A stretch of DNA of 64,000 bases from Aptenodytes patagonicus (taxonomy: Eukaryota > Chordata > Aves > Sphenisciformes > Spheniscidae): positions 19,905,028-19,969,027 of the forward strand of contig NC_134952.1 of NCBI RefSeq assembly GCF_965638725.1, given 5' to 3'. Within the stretch, counting starts at the first letter, position 1. Each line of letters opens with the position of its first letter. Shown here in pieces: positions 24,140 to 34,915 of the stretch. The notes below the pieces were generated by a model, which saw only the letters and a program-made list of their open reading frames with translations, ran no database searches and was not told the origin of the DNA. A program made the translations under genes and the position numbers.

Positions 24140-25885
24140 CAGTAAATACACTCAATGTAAGGAGTTCAGAATCTCTCCATTACAGAGAGAGGGAAGAAAC
24201 ATATGGAGGAATTACAGGGAATTATATTCTTTAATTGTTCTTATTTAATTGAGCCAAGCAAATTCTTTTTCTAAGACTCAACAACTGTGGGAACCTTAAT
24301 TTCCATACAGAAAAGTAAAAATTCTTTATTTTAAAGTCTTACATGAAATGTCTATTTATAGGTATGATGCTGTGGTTGACAGTAAAGCTTCGATCGATTA
24401 CCACCAGGCCTAACTTTCACCCATAATAAACAACTTAATCTACCTTAAAATAATTAAGGACTCGGCTGACCCTGCCAGGATTTCATTCTGATGTCCAAGG
24501 AAGGCATGTATTTTAAGAATGTAGCATCCAGCAACTTTTGCCAGCAATCTGAGCAACAGACACTATTTGTATTTTTAATAAAACTGGCTATAAATAATAG
24601 TTTTCTATTTGTCAGAATTACCCTTATGATTTACTTATTTTTGTTATTGTGTTGTAACATATTTAATGTTTAAGACTTTAAAAACCTACAGCAAATACAA
24701 AATAACCGATCATCACAATAACCATCATTACAGTGATGGAATCCACACATTTTTTTCTATAGGGCTGCATTTGTTCTACTAGTATGCACATATAGTTGTT
24801 TTTTATGGCAGAATCCGATTTGGGCATTCGTTATTGACACACGCAATCAGATTTTAAGTGCAGTTAAGTACACCATCTGGCTTTTCTTTCCATCTATGCT
24901 TGTGTAGCCATACACAGTTATCTGCTATTCCAGGAGTGTCTGGTGTCTATTATAGCTGCACCAGTTACACTACGATCAGCTGAGTAGGCATTTCCCTTAT
25001 GAACCCTGATTTTCAATGTTTAACAACTAATTCGAAATTGCATCAAGCTCAAACATGGCATGCACATTTGCAGACCAGATGTGGTTTTGTTTATCTTTTT
25101 ATTTTTAAATGCCAAAAATGTCAGGGTTTAGAGAGTCCATCCAAGTGATATAACATTTATGATCAGCAAAGCAAATCTGCTCTCAGTTTGGGGATATGGT
25201 CACAGGATGTTTGAAAGTGGGTCTTAACCTTTTGGTCATCATTTGTATCTTTCTTCTCTTAGCTAACCACTGCTAGTACACAGCATGTACTGCAAGCCAC
25301 ATTTAATGATGGGGCTTAAGCATGTCTATGACAAACCACTGGCATTTGGCATAGAGGGAAATTGTGCTGATTTACCCTGCAGCTAGACAGGCTGGATTCT
25401 ATTAATCCCAGTGTAGATGTAAAAATAGTCTTTATATTTCTCTCTAAATCTGAAGAACCTAAGGAGTGAGATAGAGGAGCCCTCCAGAGACAAATTCTGT
25501 GAAAGAGTTCAAATTCATAAGAGGACATAAAAAGGAAAGAAGGAGGAAAGGAGGGAATGAATTAAAAACATTTTCATTTTTTTCACTTAAATGCATTTTT
25601 TCAGTTTTTCTGACCATCTGAGCTTTATGTTGGGAAGATCCAGTCCAGCAACTTCTTATCTCTAAGTTAGGGGCTCTAAACCCACCAAAGGTCTATTGAA
25701 GGACCCAGAATTATCAGGCATATCCCTAATTCATCTGCAAGTTCTCCAGCCATTTGTTTTCCCAGATATGCTTGTAAGTGCCTATCCTGGGGCAATGAAT
25801 GCTTATCTCCCACCAAACGCTCCACCGCAATCCAAAGCACCAGCTACACCCCATCTCTTCTTAGACAGTTCTATTTGCAAAACAG
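24140..25885. other. No recognisable feature
   Basis: Long AT-rich stretch with no convincing exon, RNA gene or repeat family. Confidence 0.45.
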
Positions 25886-26133
25886 TCTGCTGGTTAGAGC
25901 ATTCAGCCAGGTTCCTGTGCACAGCGCCCGTGGGGGACGCAGTCCACGCCGCCTCTGGTAAGTGTGTTATGGCTCTTTCAGCTGAACCCCAAAGTTCTCA
26001 AAGAGTTTCAGGAGGCTTCTCTGCACACTCCCCACTAATTAGAGAGATGTGTGTTTGAACCATTTCATACTGCAGAAGGTATTGAGCCTGGGTGTCTCAC
26101 TTCCTCAGCGAGTGCTCTGATCTTTAATAGGAA
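25886..26133. repeat. Possible long-loop palindromic repeat
   Basis: The left end CTGGTTAGAGCATTCAGCCA and the right end CAGCGAGTGCTCTGATCTTT are imperfect inverted copies. A GTTTGAACC and GGGTGTCTCAC block lies just inside the right end. This resembles an amniote interspersed repeat reading GGTTAGAGCACTC at one end and GAACCxxGGTCTCxCAC...GAGTGCTCTAACC at the other. About 250 bp; homology is judged by eye only. It overlaps a 120-codon open frame (25696-26058) that I do not consider a gene. Confidence 0.4.
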
Positions 26134-27017
26134 CTGAGGAAATGACCTCTCCCTGCCTGAACCATAAAAAAGAAGAGAGAGCTGGGATCAGTCATTTGAA
26201 GAAATCATTACAGAAGACTGCTGTCAGGAGAAGATTCCAGGTTTATGATCCCCAGTGGAAGAAGGCACTTGCCCATCACTTGGAGTGAAGCAGTGGGTAC
26301 CAGAGGAGGGAAGGGGTCACACTCCCAAGTGTCACCTCCTACTGGCTGCAGCTTGACATTCCTTGACAACAAGGAATTTAGATCCTTACGAGGGGGAGTT
26401 AGGTTCTACTCAGAAGTTAGGCACTTAGAAATTAGACTGCTAGCATCCATAGATGTTTATATTATTGAAAATAAACAAATAAAACTTTACTAATTCAAGC
26501 AACAGAGTATTTTTTTTCTGTAACAAAAGGTTCTGTGTTACCACACTGCACATTAGATGTTGGGTGTTTTAATGCAGTAGAAACAAATATAGCATGGCTC
26601 CAATATCAAACCAGTGCTAATTTTGCCTATTGAAAAGGCTGATATTAAATATAACATATAACTCTGCCTTGCTATATTTGTCCACTCTTTCAAAGCTCCT
26701 TGGCCCCCAGGAGCTCTTCTAAGCAACTTTCCTTTGCTCTTTTTTCAGTTTCCTGCTATTTTCACCTTCACCCTCTGCCATTCCCTGGCTCCAGTGTGTC
26801 CTGCTCCGTTTTCAGTGAAAGGCTGCAGGCCCAATTGTCGACCTGGTTCCCATAAAGCAGGTCCAATGCTGGGTGATTTGTGGTGTGATTTGTGGGTGAC
26901 CAGAGTTTACACTGGTAAGCAATACTATAGGTCTCAGATCTGTGGCAGTACATTAATGTAAGGTGAAAAATGTTCTAAGAACAATTTTCCTGAAAATTTA
27001 TCTTCAGCAGGGGGAAA
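26134..27017. other. No clear feature
   Basis: A short GTTAGGCACTTAG motif at about 26419 may be a relic of another palindromic repeat. Otherwise nothing was recognised. Confidence 0.4.
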
Positions 27018-27120
27018 CATAAGCATGTGATTAATCTTAAACACATAAGTAGTCCTAATGAAGTCAGTAGGGCTACTCATTGACATGAAATTAATACATA
27101 AACAAGTCTTCATAGGATGA
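27018..27120. repeat. Palindromic AGTAGTCC-type amniote repeat
   Basis: AGTAGTCCT (27049-27057) and AGGGCTACT (27069-27077) form a nine-base inverted repeat with one mismatch around TGAAGTCAG. The flanks, with CATGTGATTAATCTTAAACA on the left and TTGACATGAAATTAATACAT on the right, also pair roughly. This is the AGTAGTCCCATTGAAGTCAATGGGACTACT family, common as general knowledge in birds, crocodilians and turtles. The copy at 60180 belongs to the same family. Confidence 0.6.
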
Positions 27121-28028
27121 GAGTATGTATATGAATAAAATTACTTCCTCATCTCATTCCACAGGCATCCAGGACCCATACTTGCTCCTGTGATGGCTTC
27201 TTCTCACATCAGCTGTTCAGCCAACTACTTACTCTCCAGCTGGTCTGCTTAGATCACTCTATAAACTCTTGTGCTCTCCCTCCATGCATGCCCGAGGTGC
27301 CAAGAGGGTCCTTTTTCATTTCCACATTGGTCAGCTATTTCTACTATAAAACGTGTTCTGAGACATTATTAATAGTGCTTGACATTGACCTGAAAACAGA
27401 TGATGAAAAAGCAGCAACATAATTTACTCATGTTGACGGACATCAGAAGTAAGAAAGGAGCAGGTGAGTTTAGACTCCAGCGAGCCACTCTCTATCCTCT
27501 GTGCTTTATGCATCCCCACTCTTTTCATTTTATTTATGGATTAATCTTTTTCAATATAATCAGTATTGGCTCCTCAAGGACACAGCCATTATGTGAAGTT
27601 TAAACAAGTATAAGTCCTTTATTTTTCTTTTAGTGTCATTTTACCTTGTTTGTTGAAAAAGAATATGTCACATTATGTTTTATAGAACATATGCAATATA
27701 TAATATATTTCACATCAATATGTTATTGTAGAAGATATAATGTGTATTAAAATACATGGTATGTATTGATATAGTGGCTAGAGCCAGTGCAATTTAGATG
27801 TGAGGCCTGCATGTCAGAATGGGAGCTACCAATAACCTCCTTCGTAAATCCACCTCCATAGTGTATGTGGGACTCCTGTAGTCAACAAATGTTATTGTTA
27901 TTGTGATGATGACTCTAGTCCTCATTTATTTAGCAATTCTATGGGTGCCCAGAGATGTCCATAGGTTAGGAGTGAAGATCTACTTTGCACCGAAAAGATG
28001 TGAGAGCATGATGAATTGGAGCAGACAC
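27121..28028. other. No recognisable feature
   Basis: AT-rich, with a locally very AT-rich patch around 27680-27770. No gene was recognised. Confidence 0.45.
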
Positions 28029-28117
28029 TACAGTGGGCTTTGGAAAACCTGAATTAAGATCCTGGCACAGATGTCCTCAATGACTTGACAAATCAGTGAA
28101 TCTCCTCTCTGCTTCCC
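28029..28117 (+). mobile_element. MIR-like SINE core
   Basis: ACAGTGGGCTTTGGAAAACC is followed by TGAATTAAGATCCTGGCACA, then AATGACTTGACAAATCAGTG and AATCTCCTCTCTGC. This is the order of the MIR core: ACTTGGAGTCAGAAGACCTG, GGTTCAAATCCTGGC, CTTGGGCAAGTCACTTAACCTCTCTG. Diverged and lacking both ends. Confidence 0.55.
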
Positions 28118-29651
28118 TGGCCCAAGGAAAGCGTGAAACTCATCCTTGGGTGTTCCACCAGAGAAAGGGAAGATCTCTTCTAGCTCCTGCTTCCTTCAGC
28201 CTTCTCCCCATTGAGCCCCATTTTCTTCTTTGTGCACTTCCTCAGAGGCTAGAATTTTTTTCAAAGATAAAGGGGCTGTAGGTCATCAAGGGGGTAGCAA
28301 GCACCCCAGCACAAACTCACTCCTGAAGTGCTTTCTGGTGCCTGCATAATAAACTTAGCGCTCTTTTAGGTAAGGAAAGGCCAGGAGTTTCTCTTGCAGA
28401 AAAAGCAGAAAAGATGGGTGAGAGAGAAATGCGGGCATCCAGAAAGCAGCACTTCCCATGAAGTCCATGAGATTGTTGACCTTTCACTCGCATGGGACTT
28501 CACTGCTGTATAATATAATGTGGGGTGCTTAGGGAAAGACTGGGAGATGTATAGGAACAAAATCTCCTTGTGGTGTTATTCAGCACTGAGTAAATAAAAA
28601 AGAGGAGTTAGGGAAAACAAAGAGTGTGGAAATCACGAAAAATTAAGAAAGTGAGAGCAAACTAAAATAGCTGAGACACAGAAGAACTGCAAAAGGCCTG
28701 GTATCATAAAAGATGGATGGAGAAACGGCTTGTGCTGTTGACTGGCTTAAATCTTCCCCCCACACCATGGTGGTTTTTATAAATCCCATCTTTGGAGCCT
28801 AACCGCATTGTTTAGTGTATAAGGAACATCGATGCCTATTACCATGAATTCTGTTCCTTCAGCCTGTGCCTGACTTCTGGCTGTTGCACAACTAAGTCTT
28901 TGCAATATACAAAATTGTATCATAAAAGTTCACGTTTCTGGGCTGCAGCAACATCTTCTCCTTGAAAATTGCATTACTTATTCATGTCTATCTTTTTACA
29001 ATAAATAAGAAAAAAAGTATACAGCCATAACAATATACTTTAGAGAATGGAATTATTTGTTCCTGATATGGAAACATGTTTTCTTTTGAATTAGTTTGAG
29101 CAAAAAGGCAGCAATAAGGCTACTTAGCATAGTAAAAAATCTCCTACCCATGTTTATTTTCTTTTGAAAACCTTTTATTTTTCAATTCTATGAACAGTTT
29201 AAAACTATTTTAGACACATAGGTTAATGATTTAGGCAAATAAAATATTACTATGATGTACTCACCTACAAATCTCTCTTTATCAGCTTCTGTAACGCCCC
29301 ACTTTCTGACCATTTCTTCGTAGGATTAGACTGCAAAATGGATACTGTTCAAATATACAAAGAGCATAAATGATCTCAAGGAAAATACAGTTCTTGCTGT
29401 GGCAAAGACTGCAATGTTTATATACTCCCTAAATTAATATGAATCAGTTGGGTCCATTCAGTTGTACCATCTCTACTTCATAATTACTGGAACAATACAA
29501 CAGACTAGAACTGAAGAGGAATCAAGCTGATAATGAAGAAAAAACAACTTTTGGAGAGGTAAAAAACAGAGCCAAATGATCTGTTAATGCTCCATACTAT
29601 CCTATGTAAAAAGTTTCCTAAAACACTGTTCGTTTTGAGGAGTGCTATTGA
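28118..29651. other. No recognisable feature
   Basis: No gene or repeat family was recognised. Confidence 0.45.
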
Positions 29652-29684
29652 TTACTGGAGGTTGCTGGAGGTTACTGGAGGTTG
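29652..29684 (+). repeat. Short tandem repeat, 10 bp x 3.3
   Basis: TTACTGGAGG, TTGCTGGAGG and TTACTGGAGG are followed by a partial TTG. A small minisatellite with a single variant position. Confidence 0.9.
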
Positions 29685-30592
29685 TATCACTGTCTCCAGA
29701 TTTCAGCACTGCTCCCCTGAAAAGAGTACTAGATATGAAAGTGCATAAATGGACTTAAAAAAATGAACCCAAATTCCAGTGTCTTTTAAAATAAATAGGA
29801 AAGCTTTCAGTAACCCATTATGGTTACAAATGTGTGTATAAAATAAATAGGACCAAGATCCAGTTGTCCCAGGTTCTACACCCGTATATAACAAGCCTCC
29901 AAACCTGATTTACCTGAACTTGGAACTCATATCTAATTCCCCCAAAAAAGGTTGTTTTAATTTTCAATTTAATTTCATTCAGGTGAGAACATGTACATTT
30001 TCTGTGAACATCAACGTGGATTTTATCATGTTGGTTTCACACATGTGCACGGGTTTTCAGATGAGCTCACATGGACACAGTAGCAGATAAGCTTAGCACT
30101 GATATCAACAAAGAAAATTCATCTCGAGTATTACAGGATAGCCAAAGGAAACAGCTGTCAGGTTTGTTAATATAACATTTTGTATTAGAAATGTGATTCA
30201 AAGGGTGCTGTGCGTCCAGTCCAGCCACTCTGGGAGCAGAACCGCACATTCTGCCCTCTGCACCCAATTAGAAAAAGCTCATTTATCAAATGAATTGCTC
30301 TTCCACAGTATACATGAGGACTGAGATGGAGGCAATGAAATATTCACAGAAATGCAGACAACTTGCGAAAAGTCCTTTTTTTTTAAATCCTGCAGTCCCA
30401 TTTTTAAAAGAAGCAAGAAATGTAAACCATGCTATTGTGTGACTCCTGTGCAAATTAGCTCTATGGGAATCCAAAACAGAACAGATTTATGCTAACAACG
30501 GGTTGAAGGAGATTACTTGCAAACAACAAAGGCAGCCTGGCCAGCAGTTTAGGCCTTCTCTTGTTAAGAAAATTTTCCCATCTGTAACTAAA
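29685..30592. other. No recognisable feature
   Basis: No gene or repeat family was recognised. Confidence 0.45.
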
Positions 30593-30665
30593 TCAATTAG
30601 TTATACCAGTGTAAACCCCTGATAGAGACATGCTGCACCAGCATGAATTGGGGCTTAAAGCCATT
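30593..30665. repeat. Possible degraded palindromic repeat
   Basis: TTATACCAGTGTAAACCCCT is followed 40 bp later by GCATGAATTGGGGCTTAAAG. The AGGGG/CCCC and ACCAGTGTAAA elements match the fold-back family vocabulary, but the arms are weak. Confidence 0.35.
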
Positions 30666-32554
30666 TAGGTTAATTCAATAAATCCTTGTCAGCATTGCTT
30701 TGAAGCAAAAGATACCATAGAAGGAAAAGTTTATTTGGGGTAAAGAGACTGACTGACATGTAGGTAGGTATCAAGCTGTCATTATTCTGGCTACAAGCAT
30801 GTGCAGGTGAGAGAATATATGTGGCAGGTCTGATTTGGATCTCATCTCAGGCCTATGTAATGAAGAATGATGCTCTTCCCCTTGCAGCCCTTTCTATTCA
30901 ATAACTGATCTTAAACTAATTTTCAAACGCTTTAATCTTGAGATGTAACAAGACAATTATACATGCTGACCCTTAACACACCACACCTCCTGGAATAACA
31001 CCAGACTGTCATCTTCCTCTCCATCTCTCTCTTCCCCGCCCTCCCCTTTTCCGTGCGGTAGCATGGCCAAGTCTACCACTTTATTCCTCATTAGCAGGAG
31101 CACTGGTGTCCAAGCGAAGGCACGATGCAACCCCCAGACTTGCTACATGAGGTGAGCTCTTCCGCGCTAATAGCTTGCTTATTCAGAGATGCGCTCTGGG
31201 GAGGTCGTCAGCGGTGCTACAAGAAGAAAGAGCAGCTACAAGAGAGGTGCGCTGCCGTCTCCCCCTCATTAGCGCTGACACTGGTCACTAGCTGGGGCTG
31301 GGAGGTAGGCAGCGGGGTGTCAGAATCGGCGCAAGAGTTTTTGTCTTCTTCTTGTAAGCTCTTTTGTGCTGCCTTGCCAGTTGTAGAAGAGAGTTTGTTT
31401 AAATTGACTATTTTTCCAGCTTCTCTAAATACCTGATTTTCTAGGGAAAAATATATATATATATAAAATACAGAAAATTATTGTGTCGTTATTTACTGAT
31501 GTCACCTATAATCAGCCATACATTAAACATTTCAGCTGGTTCTCACAGAATCAGTTCTTGTTCCCTGGGCCTCATAAAACAATGTCTGCAGAAAAAATAT
31601 GTGTATTTGAAAGCAAAAACCAGTTCTGAACTTTTAAATTTTAAAGCATAAAAGCTCTTGTCAGGTACTTGTTACAGATCAGTCCTCTGCATATTGCCTA
31701 CATCAAATGCTTTCTCCTGCCCAGGAATATAGGACTGGAAGCCTCCTGAGACAGTTCATGCCCCTGCTATCATGGGCCCTATATCAAATAATTTTTCATA
31801 ACAAATCAATCTCCAGTCCAACAATAATAGATTTTTGTTGTACCAGGCAGACGGTTCGGGACCAGAGCTCCCCCATTTACTGACCTGGTGGTTAGGAACC
31901 CAATTCTGATTCGCAGGGCAAAATATGCCTGTGTTAAATAAATTCTACTTTGGATCGATTTGTTGTCTCAGTAACATTTTCCAACAGTTTAAATAGTTTT
32001 TCTCTCCCTTTTATCTACCCTTTCTTCTCTACCCCTATACCTTTATGAAAATTGAGGCTTTCTGGGACTCCGTTTTGCTAAGCAAAACTAGCCAGGAAGT
32101 TTTTATGTCTTCCCCAAAATATACCTCGTAGTCTTCCCGTGCGCCTCTTCCACTTTGCATTAATCTTTCTTGCACATGTTTGACTGGGGCTGCGCGCGGC
32201 ACTCTCCATGGTGTGGCCTCCATATATGCACTGGACATTTTGCAATTACTTCACTTGAAACAGCTTCCAACATCTTTTTTTTTTTTTTCCCATCGTCTAC
32301 TTTACAGTGTGATCCTGTTGCATTGGCACCAGTGAGAAGGCAGTAATCTGTGGCACAGGGACAGGAACACGTGCCTTGTGAGACATGGGACGAAAGGCAC
32401 AGAAAGTGGCTTTACTGCCAAAAAAAACACAGAAGGAATTTCATTTTCCTGCTCACCTATAACCAGACAGTAGGCTCAAGTCTTTTCCTTCTCTTCAGCT
32501 TTTTCCAAAATATAGGCTACCAGTTCTTGGCAGAAATTCTTGTTGGGCTGTGAC
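30666..32554. other. No gene; one GC-richer patch
   Basis: About 31040-31330 is more GC- and CpG-rich than its surroundings, with several GCG and CGC steps and a 103-codon open frame (31125-31436) without a recognisable domain. It may be a small CpG-enriched regulatory patch or an unidentified old repeat. A short TA run lies at 31451-31463 and a poly-T at about 32275-32289. Confidence 0.35.
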
Positions 32555-32880
32555 TGCATGACCTTGAACTTTGTACTGTTAAATTTCATCTGTTTCTTTT
32601 TACTTCTATCCTCAGTGATCCAGCTGTTCCTGCATGATATTTTGATCCTTCTCTGCAAAGGCAATGCCACCCAGCTTTGTATCACTAGCACAATTTATCA
32701 GTTCATTCCCACTTTTGATCCTCAGGTTAGAAGTAAAAATACTAAACAAATACAGAGCCTTTTTTCAGCCACTGTAACACTCCAGTGGTAGCCTCACTAG
32801 TCTGCCACTACCTCTTCAACACTCACCAGGGTCATGTTCACTTTAGTCAACTTTTTACCCCCCTTATGCAGCTCACCTCC
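32555..32880 (-). mobile_element. Ancient CR1 fragment, minus strand
   Basis: Plus-strand anchors in order are TTGAACTTTGTACTGTTAAA, TTCATCTGTTTCTTTTTAC, CCAGCTGTTCCTGCATGATA, TTTTGATCCTTCTCTGCAAA, GGCAATGCCACCCAGCTTTG, TATCACTAGCACAATTTATC and TTCCCACTTTTGATCCTCAG. This is the antisense of the CR1 segment downstream of the RT active site, which in sense encodes the block around KFADD and the following helix. Diverged and short, with diffuse ends. It lies 270 bp from a separate sense-strand CR1 piece. Confidence 0.65.
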
Positions 32881-33149
32881 CTCCCCTAGTTTGACTGATT
32901 ATTAGTCAGTGAGAATGCAGAAAAAAATTAGTTGGATAGCTAGCAGCAGTTAGATTGATCTTAATAATATATAATTTTTTTAACAACTTTTAAAGTAAAA
33001 AATAATTAAAGGTGAGGAAATAAATATAAAGATTTATATCTTTGTAAAGAGATTAAATGCAGCTTCAGCCAAGGGAGATTGTGCCAGATTCATTTGCCAC
33101 TACTCTTCAGTGAAGATTTTTTTTTTTTTCCCCCAGAAAAAAAACAAAC

Positions 33150-33245
33150 AATGAATGTCATCTGCCTGGACTTCAGTAAAGGACTTCATACTGTGTCACA
33201 CAGCTAGTAAAGACTTGTTAGCATTTGCAGTTTAGACAAGGAAAG
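33150..33245 (+). mobile_element. Tiny CR1 relic carrying RT motif A
   Basis: The plus strand reads MNVICLDFSKGLHTVSHS (33151-33204) and then breaks into stops. It is a recognisable CR1 motif A block ([15 protein letters not shown]) with Ala-Phe-Asp changed to Gly-Leu-His, so the catalytic region is mutated. Only about 95 bp can be aligned. The preceding A/T-rich runs (33118-33152) may have destroyed the upstream part. Confidence 0.7.
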
Positions 33246-34870
33246 GGAGGAGGGAGTTAGCATAACTTCATACCAGTTAAAAATAACTGTTGAGAGTGAC
33301 TGCTTGGTTGAGTGATGCCATTTACCACAGCTTTAAATTACTGTGGAATTGTTTAAGCATTAGTTAACTGGCTGCCATGAATCCCATGATGGATCTCTTA
33401 AGTCAGAGTTAAGTAATGGTTTACCATAGCCTGGTTAATGGTTATACAAGCTGTTCATGTTTGATTAGTTTTTTTCTTTCCATTACCGTAATTGTGTGAT
33501 AATTAACTTAATTCCTTTACTACTCCTTTTTCTTTTGAAAATGTACATATTTTGTGATTTTAGGATTAACTATTTTTTTCCTGGGAAAAACTCTTCTATT
33601 ACAGAGCATTCCACTACGTCAATCAATTAGCTGTTTCTGCAGAGTTTATATCCTCAATTTTTCAACCCAAAATAATGGGTACTTAAACTTTTCCACTGGT
33701 AGAAAGTACAACAACAGAATAGAGAGACGGTGCTTGATTGATTGGAATTGCCAAGCAGCAATGAACGTTTAATAAAATATAGCACTGAATGTTAACTTAA
33801 AAGAGAGGACCATAACTCCTTGAAAGAAAATCATATTTACTGAGACATTAAGCATTAAAAAAGATTGTGTTACACAACTGGAAATATTGATAAACACAAA
33901 AAACCCAAACACTGCAGTGTAAAAGGTAGGGCATTAAATATGCTGCCGACTCCATTTGGTACTTTGGTAACATTTTGCACTGTCAAGCACATAACGAACA
34001 TCCAGCACCTTCAGTCACACTAAGTGTACATCACTCTGCACTTTTACTCAGTCTTCTTAGGAAGGGACAGAACATGATACCCGCACTAAGCAATATGAAC
34101 TCAGAGACAGAATGGTGGGCTCTGGGTGGAATAAACCAGCAGAAACCACAAACTGCTACAGAGCAATGTTTTACTGCATGAACCCATGCATAAACCCTGA
34201 GTTTGTCCCTTGGAAATAAAAGGAACAGAAAAGGGAAGAAAAGGTTGTATCCATATTGCTGAACTTATATCTTCATGAGCTAACACCGAGATGTATTTCA
34301 GAAGTAATGTCTAAAAATGGGTTCCTGTGACATAACCAAAGAAATAGAGTCAGAAATAGGAAAGCTTTCATGCTTTAAAGTTGTTTCATCATTTTATTCG
34401 AACTGTAGTTCTGGAAAATTGTCATCCAGAAAGTTAGGTACATTTCTAGACATCTACGGCCAAGAAAATGAAGTCATATAACAACAGGTGCAGAAAAGGG
34501 TCACTGGCATCATCAGGGGAATGGGATAAGAGTGGGAGGGTTCGTCCTCACCAGCCTACCAAAGTGGGGGCTTTATTTGTTTGTGGTAAAGCAACAGCAT
34601 ATAGTAAAAAATCACATGGAGTTATTAATTAAAAATGTAAATGAAACTTCAAACATATGCATTCACAAATGGCTGCACCAATCCATCAAGAAAAGAGTTA
34701 AAGATTTTAAGCAGTCTCTTATTCCATGAAGAGCAGTTTCACCTGCCGTTAGTAGGAGTCAAATTTACTACCATGGGAAAGCGTAAAGAGCAAGCCTGTG
34801 AACAGAGGCCGATATTCATATTCATTTGGGGATTTTTAGTGCAAAACTCAGATAAAAAATATGAATAAAT
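33246..34870. other. No recognisable feature
   Basis: AT-rich, with no recognised gene or repeat family. Confidence 0.45.
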
Positions 34871-34915
34871 GCAAATTTCACCTGGTGTGCATTTATCCAG
34901 GGGTGAAATTTCATG
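34871..34915. repeat. Fold-back repeat with 10-bp perfect stem
   Basis: AAATTTCACC (34873-34882) pairs perfectly with GGTGAAATTT (34902-34911). The stem extends imperfectly inwards through TGG/CCA around GTGTGCATTTAT. Both arms carry the TTTCACC vocabulary of amniote palindromic repeats. Confidence 0.55.

Noticed and set aside
25696-26058. 120-codon open frame as a gene
   Set aside because: It overlaps a likely interspersed repeat and has no recognisable domain or splice context.
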